64,000 bases of DNA from Blastocystis sp. Blastoise. Its lineage: Eukaryota > Sar > Bigyra > Opalinata > Blastocystidae. The notes beneath the pieces are model-generated. The model was not told where the DNA came from. It searched no databases and saw only the letters and a list, made by a program, of their open reading frames with translations. Positions within the stretch are counted from its first letter, which is position 1; each line of letters opens with the position of its first letter. The position numbers were made by a program, and so were the translations under genes. The DNA lies in contig JBBPEB010000020.1 in the NCBI GenBank assembly GCA_039096225.1, forward strand, positions 444,501-508,500. Reading direction: 5' to 3'. Shown here in pieces: positions 1-9,674 of the stretch.

Positions 1-2178
1 CATTTTTTTTTAAATTATATTTTTCGTCGAAATAACATAAGAGAGGAGAAAGATCAGTAAGTAGTTTAAAATCATCAGGATAATCTGTAGGAGATGGCCT
101 CATTAATTCATTTAAATCATCAACTGATGAACCCATACTTTCTAAATTAAAATAAATTCGAATTAATTCTAAAACGAAATAAGCCACACCAGTAGAATCA
201 CTTGCAAGTATATTGCTTATTTTACTACATGAATTGATAAACGGATGTAATAAATGAATAACTTGAATATCATATTCACTAATTTCGTTTCTATTAATAA
301 TGCTACTTAGCTGAAGTTTATCCATTGAATTTAATAGTATATATGAAGATTCCAATAAATTATCTAGAGAATTAAATCTAGTTTTTACATATGTATGAAA
401 CTTTTTATTAGAACCAGTTATAGTATGATACTTCTTTAATAGAGAGTATGAATGATTAATTCTACAATAGATAGAATTTAATTGATCAATTACGGAATAA
501 TGTTCTCCAAAGAGAGTATTAATGAATGCTATATAAATAAAATGATATATAATATTATACATAGAATAATATGTATATATATGACTATATTGATAATAAT
601 AAATAATATAAATATATATGAATAATATATAAAATAAATATATAGAATAATATATATATATATATATACTTTTAATTATATTATTTATTATATGTACCCC
701 ACAGAACATGTCACAATAATCTTTGCTGTATTTAATGTTCAAATTCATTTCTTTAGCAATAGTACCTATAGTATTCGAGCATTTGACATTAGAAGCAGCA
801 GAATCAGATACAAAACCAAATATTTTATCTTGTATTTCATATTTTTTTATTACATCAATTAATTGAACTGCAATGTCTTCACTTGAAGAGCCATTAGAAT
901 CACTAATCATTTTCAGCATACATTGCTCATATTTCATGGCTTTTGAATTATACCAAAAGGCATATATGGAGAAAAAATGAATTGTATTTGTGGTAGTTAC
1001 GGCATCATGTACTAAAATAATTGATCTAATATGAGACTGTTTGAAATATTTCTTCAACGAATCAAATATATAACTAGATAAAACATTAAGTGCAGAAACC
1101 AATTCACGATACGTAGGAATATATATAGTATCCTTCAAAAGAATTGGCAAAGGTTCAGACTTAACAAGTTGAAAAGGTAAATCAGAGAAAGCTATTGTCT
1201 ATACTAATAAATAAATATAAATATAAATATACACAAAGCAACATAACAACACATGTCTCTTTTGATTTTGTATCAATTGTTTTTGTATATTGTGTATCAA
1301 AGGTAGAAATAGGATCATTAATTCTTATATTATGTTTATGGTCTGCATGATATCTTAGTGAAGAAGTTGATGTATCATATCCCTATATATAAGATATAGT
1401 TATTGTTTTTATTAAAGAATAATAAATATACAAAGCCTTGGTTTGTGTTACTACCATTTATCCATGCTGTATATAAATCATCATTTAAGCATAAAGCACA
1501 TAAGATACGTTTTACACCATGAGATTCCTTAGTTTTAAATAGAGGACATATTTTTCCATTTGAATATCTTATTTTTAGTTGCTTAATAGGAGATACTATA
1601 TATAAAAATATATATAAATATAAATATAAATATAAATATAATATATTATATTAATATTAATATTAATATAATGTAAATATAAATATAAAATAAATATAAA
1701 ATAAATATAAAATAAATATAAATATAAATATAAAATATATATAAAATATATATATATGCCATTAGATTTTTTCGTTTTTATTGGACTAAAAAGGACTCTT
1801 CTAATTGTTGAACATGAAATACTATATAAATAAACAATAATTTAATAAGCCTATATATATACGACGACACAGCACCATGTTCATGTATATTCATAGTATT
1901 AGTAGAATTATGAAAACCATTAGGAATATCTAGATCTCTAAAACCATCATTTCCAGCTGTATCTGTTTTAGCATTCTTATCTTTTGAAGTGTCTCTACCA
2001 TTTTCTGTTGTACTGTTAACTATAATGATGTTATTTGATTTAGACGTTAGTATATTATCGTCATTACAATCAATAATTAACTTGGATTCCATTTCATCTA
2101 AAATACTCTCATCCAATGTAAGACCAGAATCATTCAGCACCGCAAAGCCATCATTAATAAAGGAAGAAATGAACGTAT
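1..2178 (-). CDS. hAT-family transposase, multi-exon, partial (3' end off the left edge)
   Basis: Modelled minus-strand exons are 1863-2178 (start uncertain), 1760-1821, 1432-1595, 1233-1382, 670-1198 and <1-528; phases agree at every junction. The product would cut and paste a hAT element. The 1432-1595 and 1233-1382 exons encode a BED-type zinc finger: CALC (from RILCALC), then HADHKH about 30 residues later. Exon 670-1198 carries the start of the RNase-H-like catalytic region, with LVHDAVTTTNT (candidate first Asp), FGFVSDSAASN and CGVHIINN, the usual hAT C..H pattern. Exon <1-528 contains TRFNSLDNLLES, matching the hAT TRWNS block, so the C-terminal dimerisation region lies outside the window. 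The first exon is acidic and Asn-rich, and its ATG was not found. One intron (1596-1759) would begin GC rather than GT. No stop interrupts the visible exons, so it may be intact. Family assignment is firm; exon 1 is not. Confidence 0.8.
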
Positions 2179-2337
2179 TATCTATATTATAATAGAATGA
2201 TATGGAAAAAGATTGTCTTTATTTACATACTTCTTGTATCAGTCATTATTAAGATAATTGCTATATAGAATTGCTATATAGAATGATTAATCACTAAAGA
2301 ATCATATACAAAATGAATAAATATATTTTTGACTTTT

Positions 2338-2437
2338 TATCCGGTTTTGAAACAGGTTAAAAATTATGACTGTAAAAATCAAAAACCAGATAAAAGAATT
2401 ATCCGGTTTAAACCAGATAATTAACCGTATCCGGTTT
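2338..2437. repeat. CCGGATA-type subterminal repeats at the 5' side of the hAT gene
   Basis: Five 10-bp motifs occur in both orientations within 100 bp: TATCCGGTTT at about 2338, 2400 and 2428, and AAACCAGATA at about 2383 and 2409. Two abut as an inverted pair at 2400-2418. Short inverted and direct repeats just outside the coding region are typical transposase-binding subterminal repeats of hAT elements. The true terminal inverted repeat was not identified. Confidence 0.45.
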
Positions 2438-2489
2438 TTTGTAATTCTCTACTTTAATATTTTTTACTATACTTATACAAACAAATTAG

Positions 2490-5400
2490 TTATTTTTTAT
2501 TTTTTTTACCATATTTATGATATTCTGACTTATTATCGGAACCGTCTGTTGAATTTTCTTTCACTCTTTTTGCTATTTTGTTCAATTCATTATCATGGTC
2601 TATTACAAATCCATGTTGTACTCGACAATCTACTCTTGGTCTAGGTTTTTTATTTTTCTTACCATATTTGTGATATTCTGACTTATTATCGGAACCATCT
2701 GTTGAATTAACTCTTATTCGTTTTGTTGTTTTGTTTTTTTCTATTTTCTTTTCTTTTACTAAATCAGGGTCTACTTGTTTTTGTATCTTTTGAGAAGGAG
2801 CTTTGTTTGCTTTATTATATCTATGATAAACTGGTATTTCGTCAGAGTCAGAACTTTCTGTCGAAGATTTTTTATCAGATTTTATTTCATTAAGCATTTC
2901 TTTTGCATAAATGTTTGATTTAACTTGATTTTTATCTATTTTTTTACGACTTAGTTTTTTAATAAATTCACTAACCTCAGAATCAGTTGATATTATTTCA
3001 TCTGATTCAGTTTTGTTATTATCATTGTCTTTAATTGAATTTTTAACGTTTGATGGTATGATTTCATCAATTTCTTTTAAGAAATCATTCATTTCACTAA
3101 TAACATTATGTACTTCCTGAAATGTTGCTTTATCAGTATTAAGTGTATCATCATGTTTTATTGAGTTTTCATTATTATTATTATTATTATTAATATCAGT
3201 GTCACTACTATTAGAATCATTATTAATTATATTATCTATATCTATATCAATAACATCATTGTTAGGTATATTATTTTGTGAAGATTCATTATTTAAATTA
3301 TTATTTGAAACATTATTTTCAGTATTCATGTTTGAATCAATTGAATTTCTTACACTTTGTTCATTTATTATTGGTTCTTCATTATTTCCTGCATTCAATT
3401 GTGACTGTTCCCATTCGTTTAATTGTTGCATATTTGATGATAAATCATTAATTTCTTCTTGAAGTCTAACAATATTTTCTGTTAATGTGTCTGAATTTAT
3501 TGTGCTATTAAAGCCTATTGGCTGTATTACTTCTTCATTATACATATAATTGTATTGTTGTGCTAATTCATTGTAAACGTTTAGAAGCATTTCCCTTTCC
3601 ATTTGTTCAGACATTTGTCTTTCTTGTTCTCTTAAATAGATTTCGTCATTATTATTATTTTCATTTTCACTTGAATAAATAGTTGCTTCTGAATCAACAG
3701 GAACATTATTATTTTCATTTTCACTAGAATATATAGTAGCTTCTGAATCAATAGGAACATTATTATTATTTTCATTTTCACTAGAATATATAGTAGCTTC
3801 TGAATCAACAGGAACATTATTATTTTCATTTTCACTAGAATAAATAGTAGCTTCTGAATCAATAGGAACATTATTATTATTTTCATTTTCACTAGAATAT
3901 ATAGTAGCTTCTGAATCAACAGGAACATTATTATTTATTACATCAGAATAATTTGAATTATCATAGCATGATTCAAAGTCTTCAGAATTATTATTAGATT
4001 TTTTATTTAATGAAACATTAAATAAATTTGTATGTATTGAATTATTATTCGCTGATAATTTGAAATTATTACTTTGTGGAGAATAAGAACTATCTGAATA
4101 TTCACTTACAGAATAAAACATTTCCTCATCATCTAAAATAGGGATATCAACTGAATTATTTATTGGTGCTTCTACTGGATTTTCAGGTATTTCATTATAT
4201 TGTTGATTAGAAAAATCTCTATTTATAGGTTCATTGCTTATGTTACCTATTATTATATCTGGATTATTTGAATTATTATTTAATGAATTATCTTGAGGTA
4301 TGTAAGATTCACTATCAGATAATAAGTTATTACTATTATTTTTTCGTTTTCTCATATACTCTTCGTCACTATTGTTGTTAACAATTCTTTTTATGCTTTT
4401 ATTATCATATTTATTTATATTAATATTTTTTTTATTGATGCTAATAGCAGGTTTTCGTTTATTTCTATAATTCATATTTATATCATTATCATTGTTTTCC
4501 ATGTTATGAAATATATTTTTATCAATTAATTGTTGATTCGATTGTATAAAGTCGTTATTTAAATTTTCATTATTCTCATGCTCAGAATTATTATTATCAA
4601 TATCTATATCAATTTTATTATTTGAATCTATGTCACTATCAACTTCATCAAAAACTTCATTTAAATTAGAATAATTCTGGTTTTGATTAATTGATGGTGA
4701 ACTTGAATCATTATTTTGTTTAATGTTAGATTCATTATGACTTGAGTTAACAATTGAATCTAAACTAGGAATTTTTTCAGATTGTTGGGGGATTGATGAA
4801 ATAATAGTATTACTATTATTTGAATCTAAATTATTACTATCATTATTATTTTGTTCATAAACATTATTGTCTTTGATACTAAATACTGGTATTTGTGTTT
4901 GTAGTGTTTGAGGGACTTCTTTTTTTACCGATGTAGTATTAGTAATTTCATTTATATTGGGTATTTGCTGAATATTTTGATTGACAGGATTCATTTTAAA
5001 ATCATCATCACTTGACGAAGAAGTTTCAGTATCTTCTTCATTTAACGATAAATCAACACCAGAATCTTTATTTTGATTTGAAATATTATCATTCATACTA
5101 GAATTACTAGTAACGTTAAATTGTTGCGATACATTTGTTTGAGTTGTTTGAGGAATTCTAATCCCATTGTTATCATATTGCTTTGGGTTTTCATTATCGT
5201 TGTCATCATCACTGTCATCATTGTCATCATTATCTTGTTTGTCTATGTCAATGTCATTATTATTATTGCTATTAACATAATTCTGATTATCTATATCTAA
5301 ATCTACACCATTATTATTATTCACATAATGCTGATTATATATATCTAAATCTACACCATTATTATTATTATTCACATAATTCTGATTATCTATATCGTTA

Positions 5401-6113
5401 TCTTCATCTCTATTTCCTTGATTTCCGTCATAAAAATCTTCATCAACATCCATATTATTTCTGTTTTCAATAAATCTATTATATATTTCTGCATATTCTT
5501 CAGAATCTAATGGATATGAATTTGAATAGTCATATGGATTATATGGATGAATTTTTGATTTATCATAATTTCCTAATGGAGGATAGAAAGGATTATTATT
5601 TGACTTATTTTGTTCTTCCTCAATTCCATTTTTCGATAAACCATACATATAATCAGTTGGAAGATGAAACATATTTGCATATGTATTATTACTAAATTTT
5701 TCATCTTCTTCACTATATTTAATAAGAAAATCTAATTCGTCGTTTGTAAATGGCTGATTATGGTCAAGTCGTCTTTGTTGTTCAATTTCAAATGCATTTA
5801 ATTTATCCTTTGCCCATGGTGGAAATAAATTAGTATTTTCATCATACCAGTGTTCAGGTGCTATATCAAAATCATCTTCATTATCATTATATTTGCGGTA
5901 TAGTAAATTTCTTTTTTTCAATAAACGATAATAAATTCGTTTATTTCGTTCATTTTCTTTATCTTCCAAATTGTCATTATAAGATTGATCATTATATTCA
6001 TAATCAGGATGAATTTGTGCTCTAGCCTCATGAACCCGATAATCATTTATATTTAAATCATCTGGTGAATCGTTTATATTAGCTTTATTTCTGATATTAA
6101 AATCACGATTCAT
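2490..6113 (-). CDS. Asn/Asp/Ser-rich 1207-aa protein of unknown function
   Basis: This is a single uninterrupted frame from ATG at 6113. The first ~170 residues are of normal complexity and charged, with motifs such as APEHWYDENTNLFPPWAKDK. The remainder is dominated by Asn, Asp and Ser runs, with five near-identical copies of a ~19-residue repeat (core VP[VI]DSEATIYSSENE) at roughly residues 730-820. A C-terminal pair of units contains NSTDGSDNKSEYHKYGKKNKK-like blocks that end the protein. I do not recognise a family. It starts only 17 bp after the stop of the neighbouring virus-like gene on the same strand, so the two probably belonged to one element. A stretch near residues 110-140 (EQQRRLDHNQPFTNDELDF) loosely resembles the C-terminus of the 548-aa protein at 46042-47688, but this is weak. 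Low-complexity expansion suggests adoption by, or long residence in, the host genome. Confidence 0.6.
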   Translation of the reverse strand: MNRDFNIRNKANINDSPDDLNINDYRVHEARAQIHPDYEYNDQSYNDNLEDKENERNKRIYYRLLKKRNLLYRKYNDNEDDFDIAPEHWYDENTNLFPPWAKDKLNAFEIEQQRRLDHNQPFTNDELDFLIKYSEEDEKFSNNTYANMFHLPTDYMYGLSKNGIEEEQNKSNNNPFYPPLGNYDKSKIHPYNPYDYSNSYPLDSEEYAEIYNRFIENRNNMDVDEDFYDGNQGNRDEDNDIDNQNYVNNNNNGVDLDIYNQHYVNNNNGVDLDIDNQNYVNSNNNNDIDIDKQDNDDNDDSDDDNDNENPKQYDNNGIRIPQTTQTNVSQQFNVTSNSSMNDNISNQNKDSGVDLSLNEEDTETSSSSDDDFKMNPVNQNIQQIPNINEITNTTSVKKEVPQTLQTQIPVFSIKDNNVYEQNNNDSNNLDSNNSNTIISSIPQQSEKIPSLDSIVNSSHNESNIKQNNDSSSPSINQNQNYSNLNEVFDEVDSDIDSNNKIDIDIDNNNSEHENNENLNNDFIQSNQQLIDKNIFHNMENNDNDINMNYRNKRKPAISINKKNININKYDNKSIKRIVNNNSDEEYMRKRKNNSNNLLSDSESYIPQDNSLNNNSNNPDIIIGNISNEPINRDFSNQQYNEIPENPVEAPINNSVDIPILDDEEMFYSVSEYSDSSYSPQSNNFKLSANNNSIHTNLFNVSLNKKSNNNSEDFESCYDNSNYSDVINNNVPVDSEATIYSSENENNNNVPIDSEATIYSSENENNNVPVDSEATIYSSENENNNNVPIDSEATIYSSENENNNVPVDSEATIYSSENENNNNDEIYLREQERQMSEQMEREMLLNVYNELAQQYNYMYNEEVIQPIGFNSTINSDTLTENIVRLQEEINDLSSNMQQLNEWEQSQLNAGNNEEPIINEQSVRNSIDSNMNTENNVSNNNLNNESSQNNIPNNDVIDIDIDNIINNDSNSSDTDINNNNNNNENSIKHDDTLNTDKATFQEVHNVISEMNDFLKEIDEIIPSNVKNSIKDNDNNKTESDEIISTDSEVSEFIKKLSRKKIDKNQVKSNIYAKEMLNEIKSDKKSSTESSDSDEIPVYHRYNKANKAPSQKIQKQVDPDLVKEKKIEKNKTTKRIRVNSTDGSDNKSEYHKYGKKNKKPRPRVDCRVQHGFVIDHDNELNKIAKRVKENSTDGSDNKSEYHKYGKKNKK
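3650..3937 (-). repeat. Intragenic tandem repeat, 57-60 bp unit, five copies
   Basis: Five tandem copies of a 57-60 bp unit encode the peptide VP[VI]DSEATIYSSENE plus two to four Asn. Copies differ mainly in the number of Asn codons and by V/I alternation, so expansion kept the frame. It lies inside the 1207-aa gene. Confidence 0.85.
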
Positions 6114-6129
6114 TCCATTTGAATTAAAC

Positions 6130-6799
6130 CTAATGCGGAATATTAGGATCTATATTGTATGACTTTTTGACAATACCATATTTAGATATGGCATTCTTTA
6201 GTTTATTATATTTTTGCTTTAATTTTCCTTTTACTGCTAGTCCTATTTGTGCTACTCGAAAAACATCTGTTGCGGCATCTTGTGGCATTTTTTCTGAGCC
6301 ATTTGAATTTTTTAAATATCTAAGATAATTTTGCTCTCCAGCTTTATATAAGCTTCTAAAACCACGTGGTATATTACCATTTTTTTTCCAATTCTCTAGT
6401 CTTTCCTTATATGATGGATAAACACCCCCCATAAGCTTCCATGCCCTAATATCATCCTTAATTTTTTGGCCTGTAAATTTACCCATAACGCCAATATTTT
6501 TTATTTTTTGTTTAGCATAGTCTCTCCAATCACTTTGTACATTTCCTTTTTTATTCTCATTTTGTTCTGGAACATTATCATGCATATTTTGTTCTGGATC
6601 ATAAATATATCTTTCTGGATTATATGCATATGGACAATTATGCTTTTCATTTCCATAATTTAATTTTACATTATTTTTTTCCAAGGAAGATATTTATTTA
6701 ATGTACTTAGAATTTTCCATGCACCTCCTCTTTTAATTTTTATATTACCACCTTTTATATCACTAAAATCAAAATTATCTATAATAGATTCATTATTGA
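6130..6799 (-). pseudogene. Broken virus-like gene with Gly-Gly/KRGG motif
   Basis: Two overlapping minus-strand frames meet in a 7-A run near 6675. The upstream frame (to 6666) encodes SDIKGGNIKIKRGGAWKIL and ends PWKKIM. The downstream frame (6684 to 6130, no ATG at its beginning) encodes a basic protein of about 180 residues with DWRDYAKQKIKNIG and GVYPSYKERLENW. One extra A in the run would join them, so I infer a frameshift. A short product from the first downstream ATG is the alternative. IKGG followed by N fits the adenain-type cleavage consensus (M/I/L/N)xGG. The I-x-x-KRGG-x-W arrangement recurs in the 548-aa protein of the 42-56 kb element (VKRGGGFW), suggesting a related virus-like element. 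The N-terminal part is separated by the Helitron at 6800-7061. Confidence 0.5.
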
Positions 6800-7061
6800 C
6801 TAGGGTCACGCCGCAGGTCCAGTGCCTAACGGCCCCGGACCGCGGCTGCATAAAATCATATATGTTTGGCTTTTTGTATCTTTTATCATTTATTATCTAT
6901 TGTTATTTATTATTTATCATTTATTATATATTATTATTTATTATCTATTATCCATTATTATTTATTATCTATTATTTTTAATTTACTGTATATTATTATT
7001 TATTATCTATTATTTATTACATTTCTTATACTCTATATGGAGAGTTATAATCAGTAAATGA
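6800..7061 (-). mobile_element. Non-autonomous Helitron, 262 bp
   Basis: On the minus strand it ends in a GC-rich hairpin (arms GCCGCGGTCC and GGACCTGCGGC around a GTTA loop), then GTGACCCTAG, followed by host T, which is the Helitron 3' signature (hairpin, ~10 nt, CTRR, then T). The hairpin loop and tail match the autonomous minus-strand Helitron ending at 18435 (GTTAGGC loop, ..ACCCTAG). I propose the 5' end at 7061, where A is followed by TCATTTACTG. Removing 6800-7061 leaves the interrupted viral-type reading frame open for about 24 further codons to a possible splice acceptor near 7117. The interior is mostly ATTTATTATCTATT repeats without coding capacity. The 3' end is firm; the 5' end is an inference. 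Confidence 0.65.
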
Positions 7062-7440
7062 TTGTAATCAGGTTCAATTCCTGATATAAGTATCTTTTAG
7101 ATTCTTTTTTATAATATGTAAAAAACTAAAAGAATTTCTTAGATACTAAAAACGAAATTTGTATTATTATATATTATTTATTATTTTAAAAATATATTTT
7201 GTATTTAGTAATAATTAAACAACTGTTTTAAGCATTTTTTGAGTTTTTAAAGTCAACAACTTTAGAAATGAGTCACAATGTGAAGTACTCTTGAGTATTT
7301 TTAATTCATAAAATTTATTTAAATAAACGTAATATAATGATTTAAACTCATTTTAATACTTTTTAAAAGAATTAGAAAGCTTTAATCATAACAAAGTCAG
7401 CATTCATTCTAACTTTGACTAATAAAACATGGTTTAAAAA
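7062..7440. other. AT-rich stretch, mostly unassigned
   Basis: Apart from the short open segment at 7062-7116 on the minus strand, which may be the upstream part of the gene broken by the Helitron, I see no gene or strong motif. A GGTTCAATTCC box resembling a tRNA T-loop lies at 7071-7081 (see rejected items). Confidence 0.4.
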
Positions 7441-8930
7441 GTTAATATTTCTTCAGTTGTCTCAAATACTTATTTTAATCATAAATGACTCGAAAAAGTG
7501 ACTTTTAAATAGACTTTACCCATTCAAGATCCACTGTATCAAAATAGTTTCCGTCAGTCTTTTGATATAGTATAGAGTTAATCACACTATTTATTAAATA
7601 AAAGTAAATGTTTTGAATCTCTGTCTTAAAGACCCTTTTTGACACATTATGCAAAGTTGACACACTTAAACTCATTTTTAAATGCTAATATTTACACAAT
7701 ATACTCAATATAACGTTAGCTACACATTGGTCATCACTTTAAAACATTTTATAAACCTTTTGCATTTGCTCATTTACTTCGACCAAAATATTTTCATCCC
7801 TCCTTTTGATATAATATAGACTGTGTGGTCTAGTTATATGAAAGTGAGGGGGAATTTTGAATCTCGTCCTCTAAGTCAATCATTTTCACATTTTTAAAAA
7901 TTAAGACCCTTAGAGTTGATTATTGAAGTTAATTTTTCTACAGTGTTCCAAAAACACGATTTTGCACAAACTGAAGTAAAAATATTTTTTCAATAACTCT
8001 CACAACCCTTCACACATCCACTCTCTAAAAATAGTTTTTGCTATATTTTTGATATGTTGTAGAGTGTCTCTTAGTGTATACTGAACAATATCTCGTTTCT
8101 TAAAACTCTCATTTTATGACTCTCTTTGAACATATTTTTACTAATTGAAAGGCTTAAACATATTTTTAAAAGCTAATATTTATATAGTAGACTTTATATG
8201 ACAATATGAACACATTAGTCATCACTTTAGACTTTTTAAAGACACTTTACCATTTGGTCATACACTTTGATCAACATATTTTCGTCCCTCCTTTAAACAT
8301 AATATAGATCATACACTCTAGTTTAATGAATAAACACTCTTATTTTGAATCTCGTCCTCTAAGTCAGTCATTTTTACATTTTTTTAAATTTAAGACCCTT
8401 AGAGTTAATTTTTTGACTCAATTTTTCTACAGTGCACGAAATTCACGATTTTGCTCAAACTGAAGTAAAAATAAATTTTTAATAACTCTCACAACACCTC
8501 ACACATCCACTCTTTAAAAATTATTTTCTTTGTACTTTTGATATGTTGTAGAGCTACTACAGCTGTACACTGATTAATATCTCTAAATTTTTTATTCATA
8601 GTTTAAGACTATGTTTTATACATTCTTTTGAATTTGACAACCTTAAACTATTTATTTAAAGCTCTTATTCAAAGAATAGACGTGATTCAACACTTTGAAC
8701 ACATATAGAAACCCTTTTACTTTTTAAGACACATTTTGTCATTTGGTCATACACTTTGACCTTCATAATTTTTAATCTCCTTTTGACATAGTATAGAGTA
8801 TTATCTCTAGTTTATTAAATAAAAGTCATTATATTGAATCTCTTACTCTAAGACCACTTAATTCACATTTTTCAAAATTGTCATACTCAAACTCATTATT
8901 TTAAGACTTTGTTTTAACTATAGTAGTTTG
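7440..8930. repeat. Degenerate tandem repeat, unit about 490 bp
   Basis: Three to four diverged copies occur in direct orientation. Units begin near 7682, 8169 and 8657, with a partial copy from about 7440. Recurrent landmarks are GAATCTCGTCCTCTAAGTCA, AAGACCCTTAGAGTT, CACGATTTTGC, and CACACATCCACTCT followed by GATATGTTGTAGAG. No copy has an open frame. It could be satellite DNA or a repeated terminal/non-coding region of the neighbouring virus-like element. Confidence 0.75.
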
Positions 8931-9510
8931 AGGACCTATTGATTACTATGATACAATATTAGTCAATTATAAGAAGATCGATGAAAATATCGATCACTCA
9001 AAAATCGTCCTCAGGAGCTCAAAATTGGTACACCTAGGTTTTTAGACCTCCTGAATCAGAATATGATGTCAAAATAAGAATCTAAATTTGACTGTTAAGG
9101 CCTCACGTGTTCAATATGAAAAAGTATTAAAAAATAGATAAATATAAAGAATAAACACGGATAACGTATATTGTGGGATTGAGAAAAAATCAAGTTTACC
9201 CCATGTTTATTATCTTATTGTCTGGTCAACAATTTTTATCGGGGTCACCCCAAAGAGCCAATCAAAAACGACTCAAAAATCATGTTTTCTGTTCTTTTAT
9301 TAATAACTTTTTAATTATAAATAATATCGCTTAACCAAATATACGGTGCACAACTACAGCTTATATCCTATTGAACTGTGTTTCAACCAAAAGTTAACTC
9401 CCCATAAGTTTAGAGGAGTTGTGGGTACAAACTATAGTATACCTTAGCCAATCAAATGGTTTTTCCAAAAACTGACCAATGGGAATTTTTTTGCCTATTT
9501 GCTTTATAAT
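8931..9510. other. Non-coding spacer, less AT-rich than its surroundings
   Basis: No ORF of note. It contains two AGCCAATCAAA boxes (about 9256 and 9446) plus ACCAATGGG, a CCAAT-box style also seen in the flanks of the 42-56 kb element. It may be remnant promoter or terminal DNA of the left virus-like locus; this is inference. Confidence 0.3.
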
Positions 9511-9539
9511 AGTAATGATATATATATATATATATATAT

Positions 9540-9637
9540 ATAGATTCAAGATTAAAACCGTCGATTCAAGGTATATATTAGATTATATTATATTATACTT
9601 ATTATATATATAGATTCAGGATCAAAGCTATTGACTC

Positions 9638-9674
<37 letters not shown>

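Noticed and set aside
3632-3928. 98-aa Leu/Ile/Lys-rich minus-strand frame
   Set aside because: Frame-shifted reading of the tandem repeat inside the 1207-aa gene.
7028-7093. tRNA-like cloverleaf with a GGTTCAATTCC box
   Set aside because: A T-arm and short D- and anticodon-like stems can be drawn, but position 33 of the anticodon loop is G instead of T and the acceptor stem is only five pairs. The proposed Helitron boundary at 7061 cuts through it. Probably coincidence.
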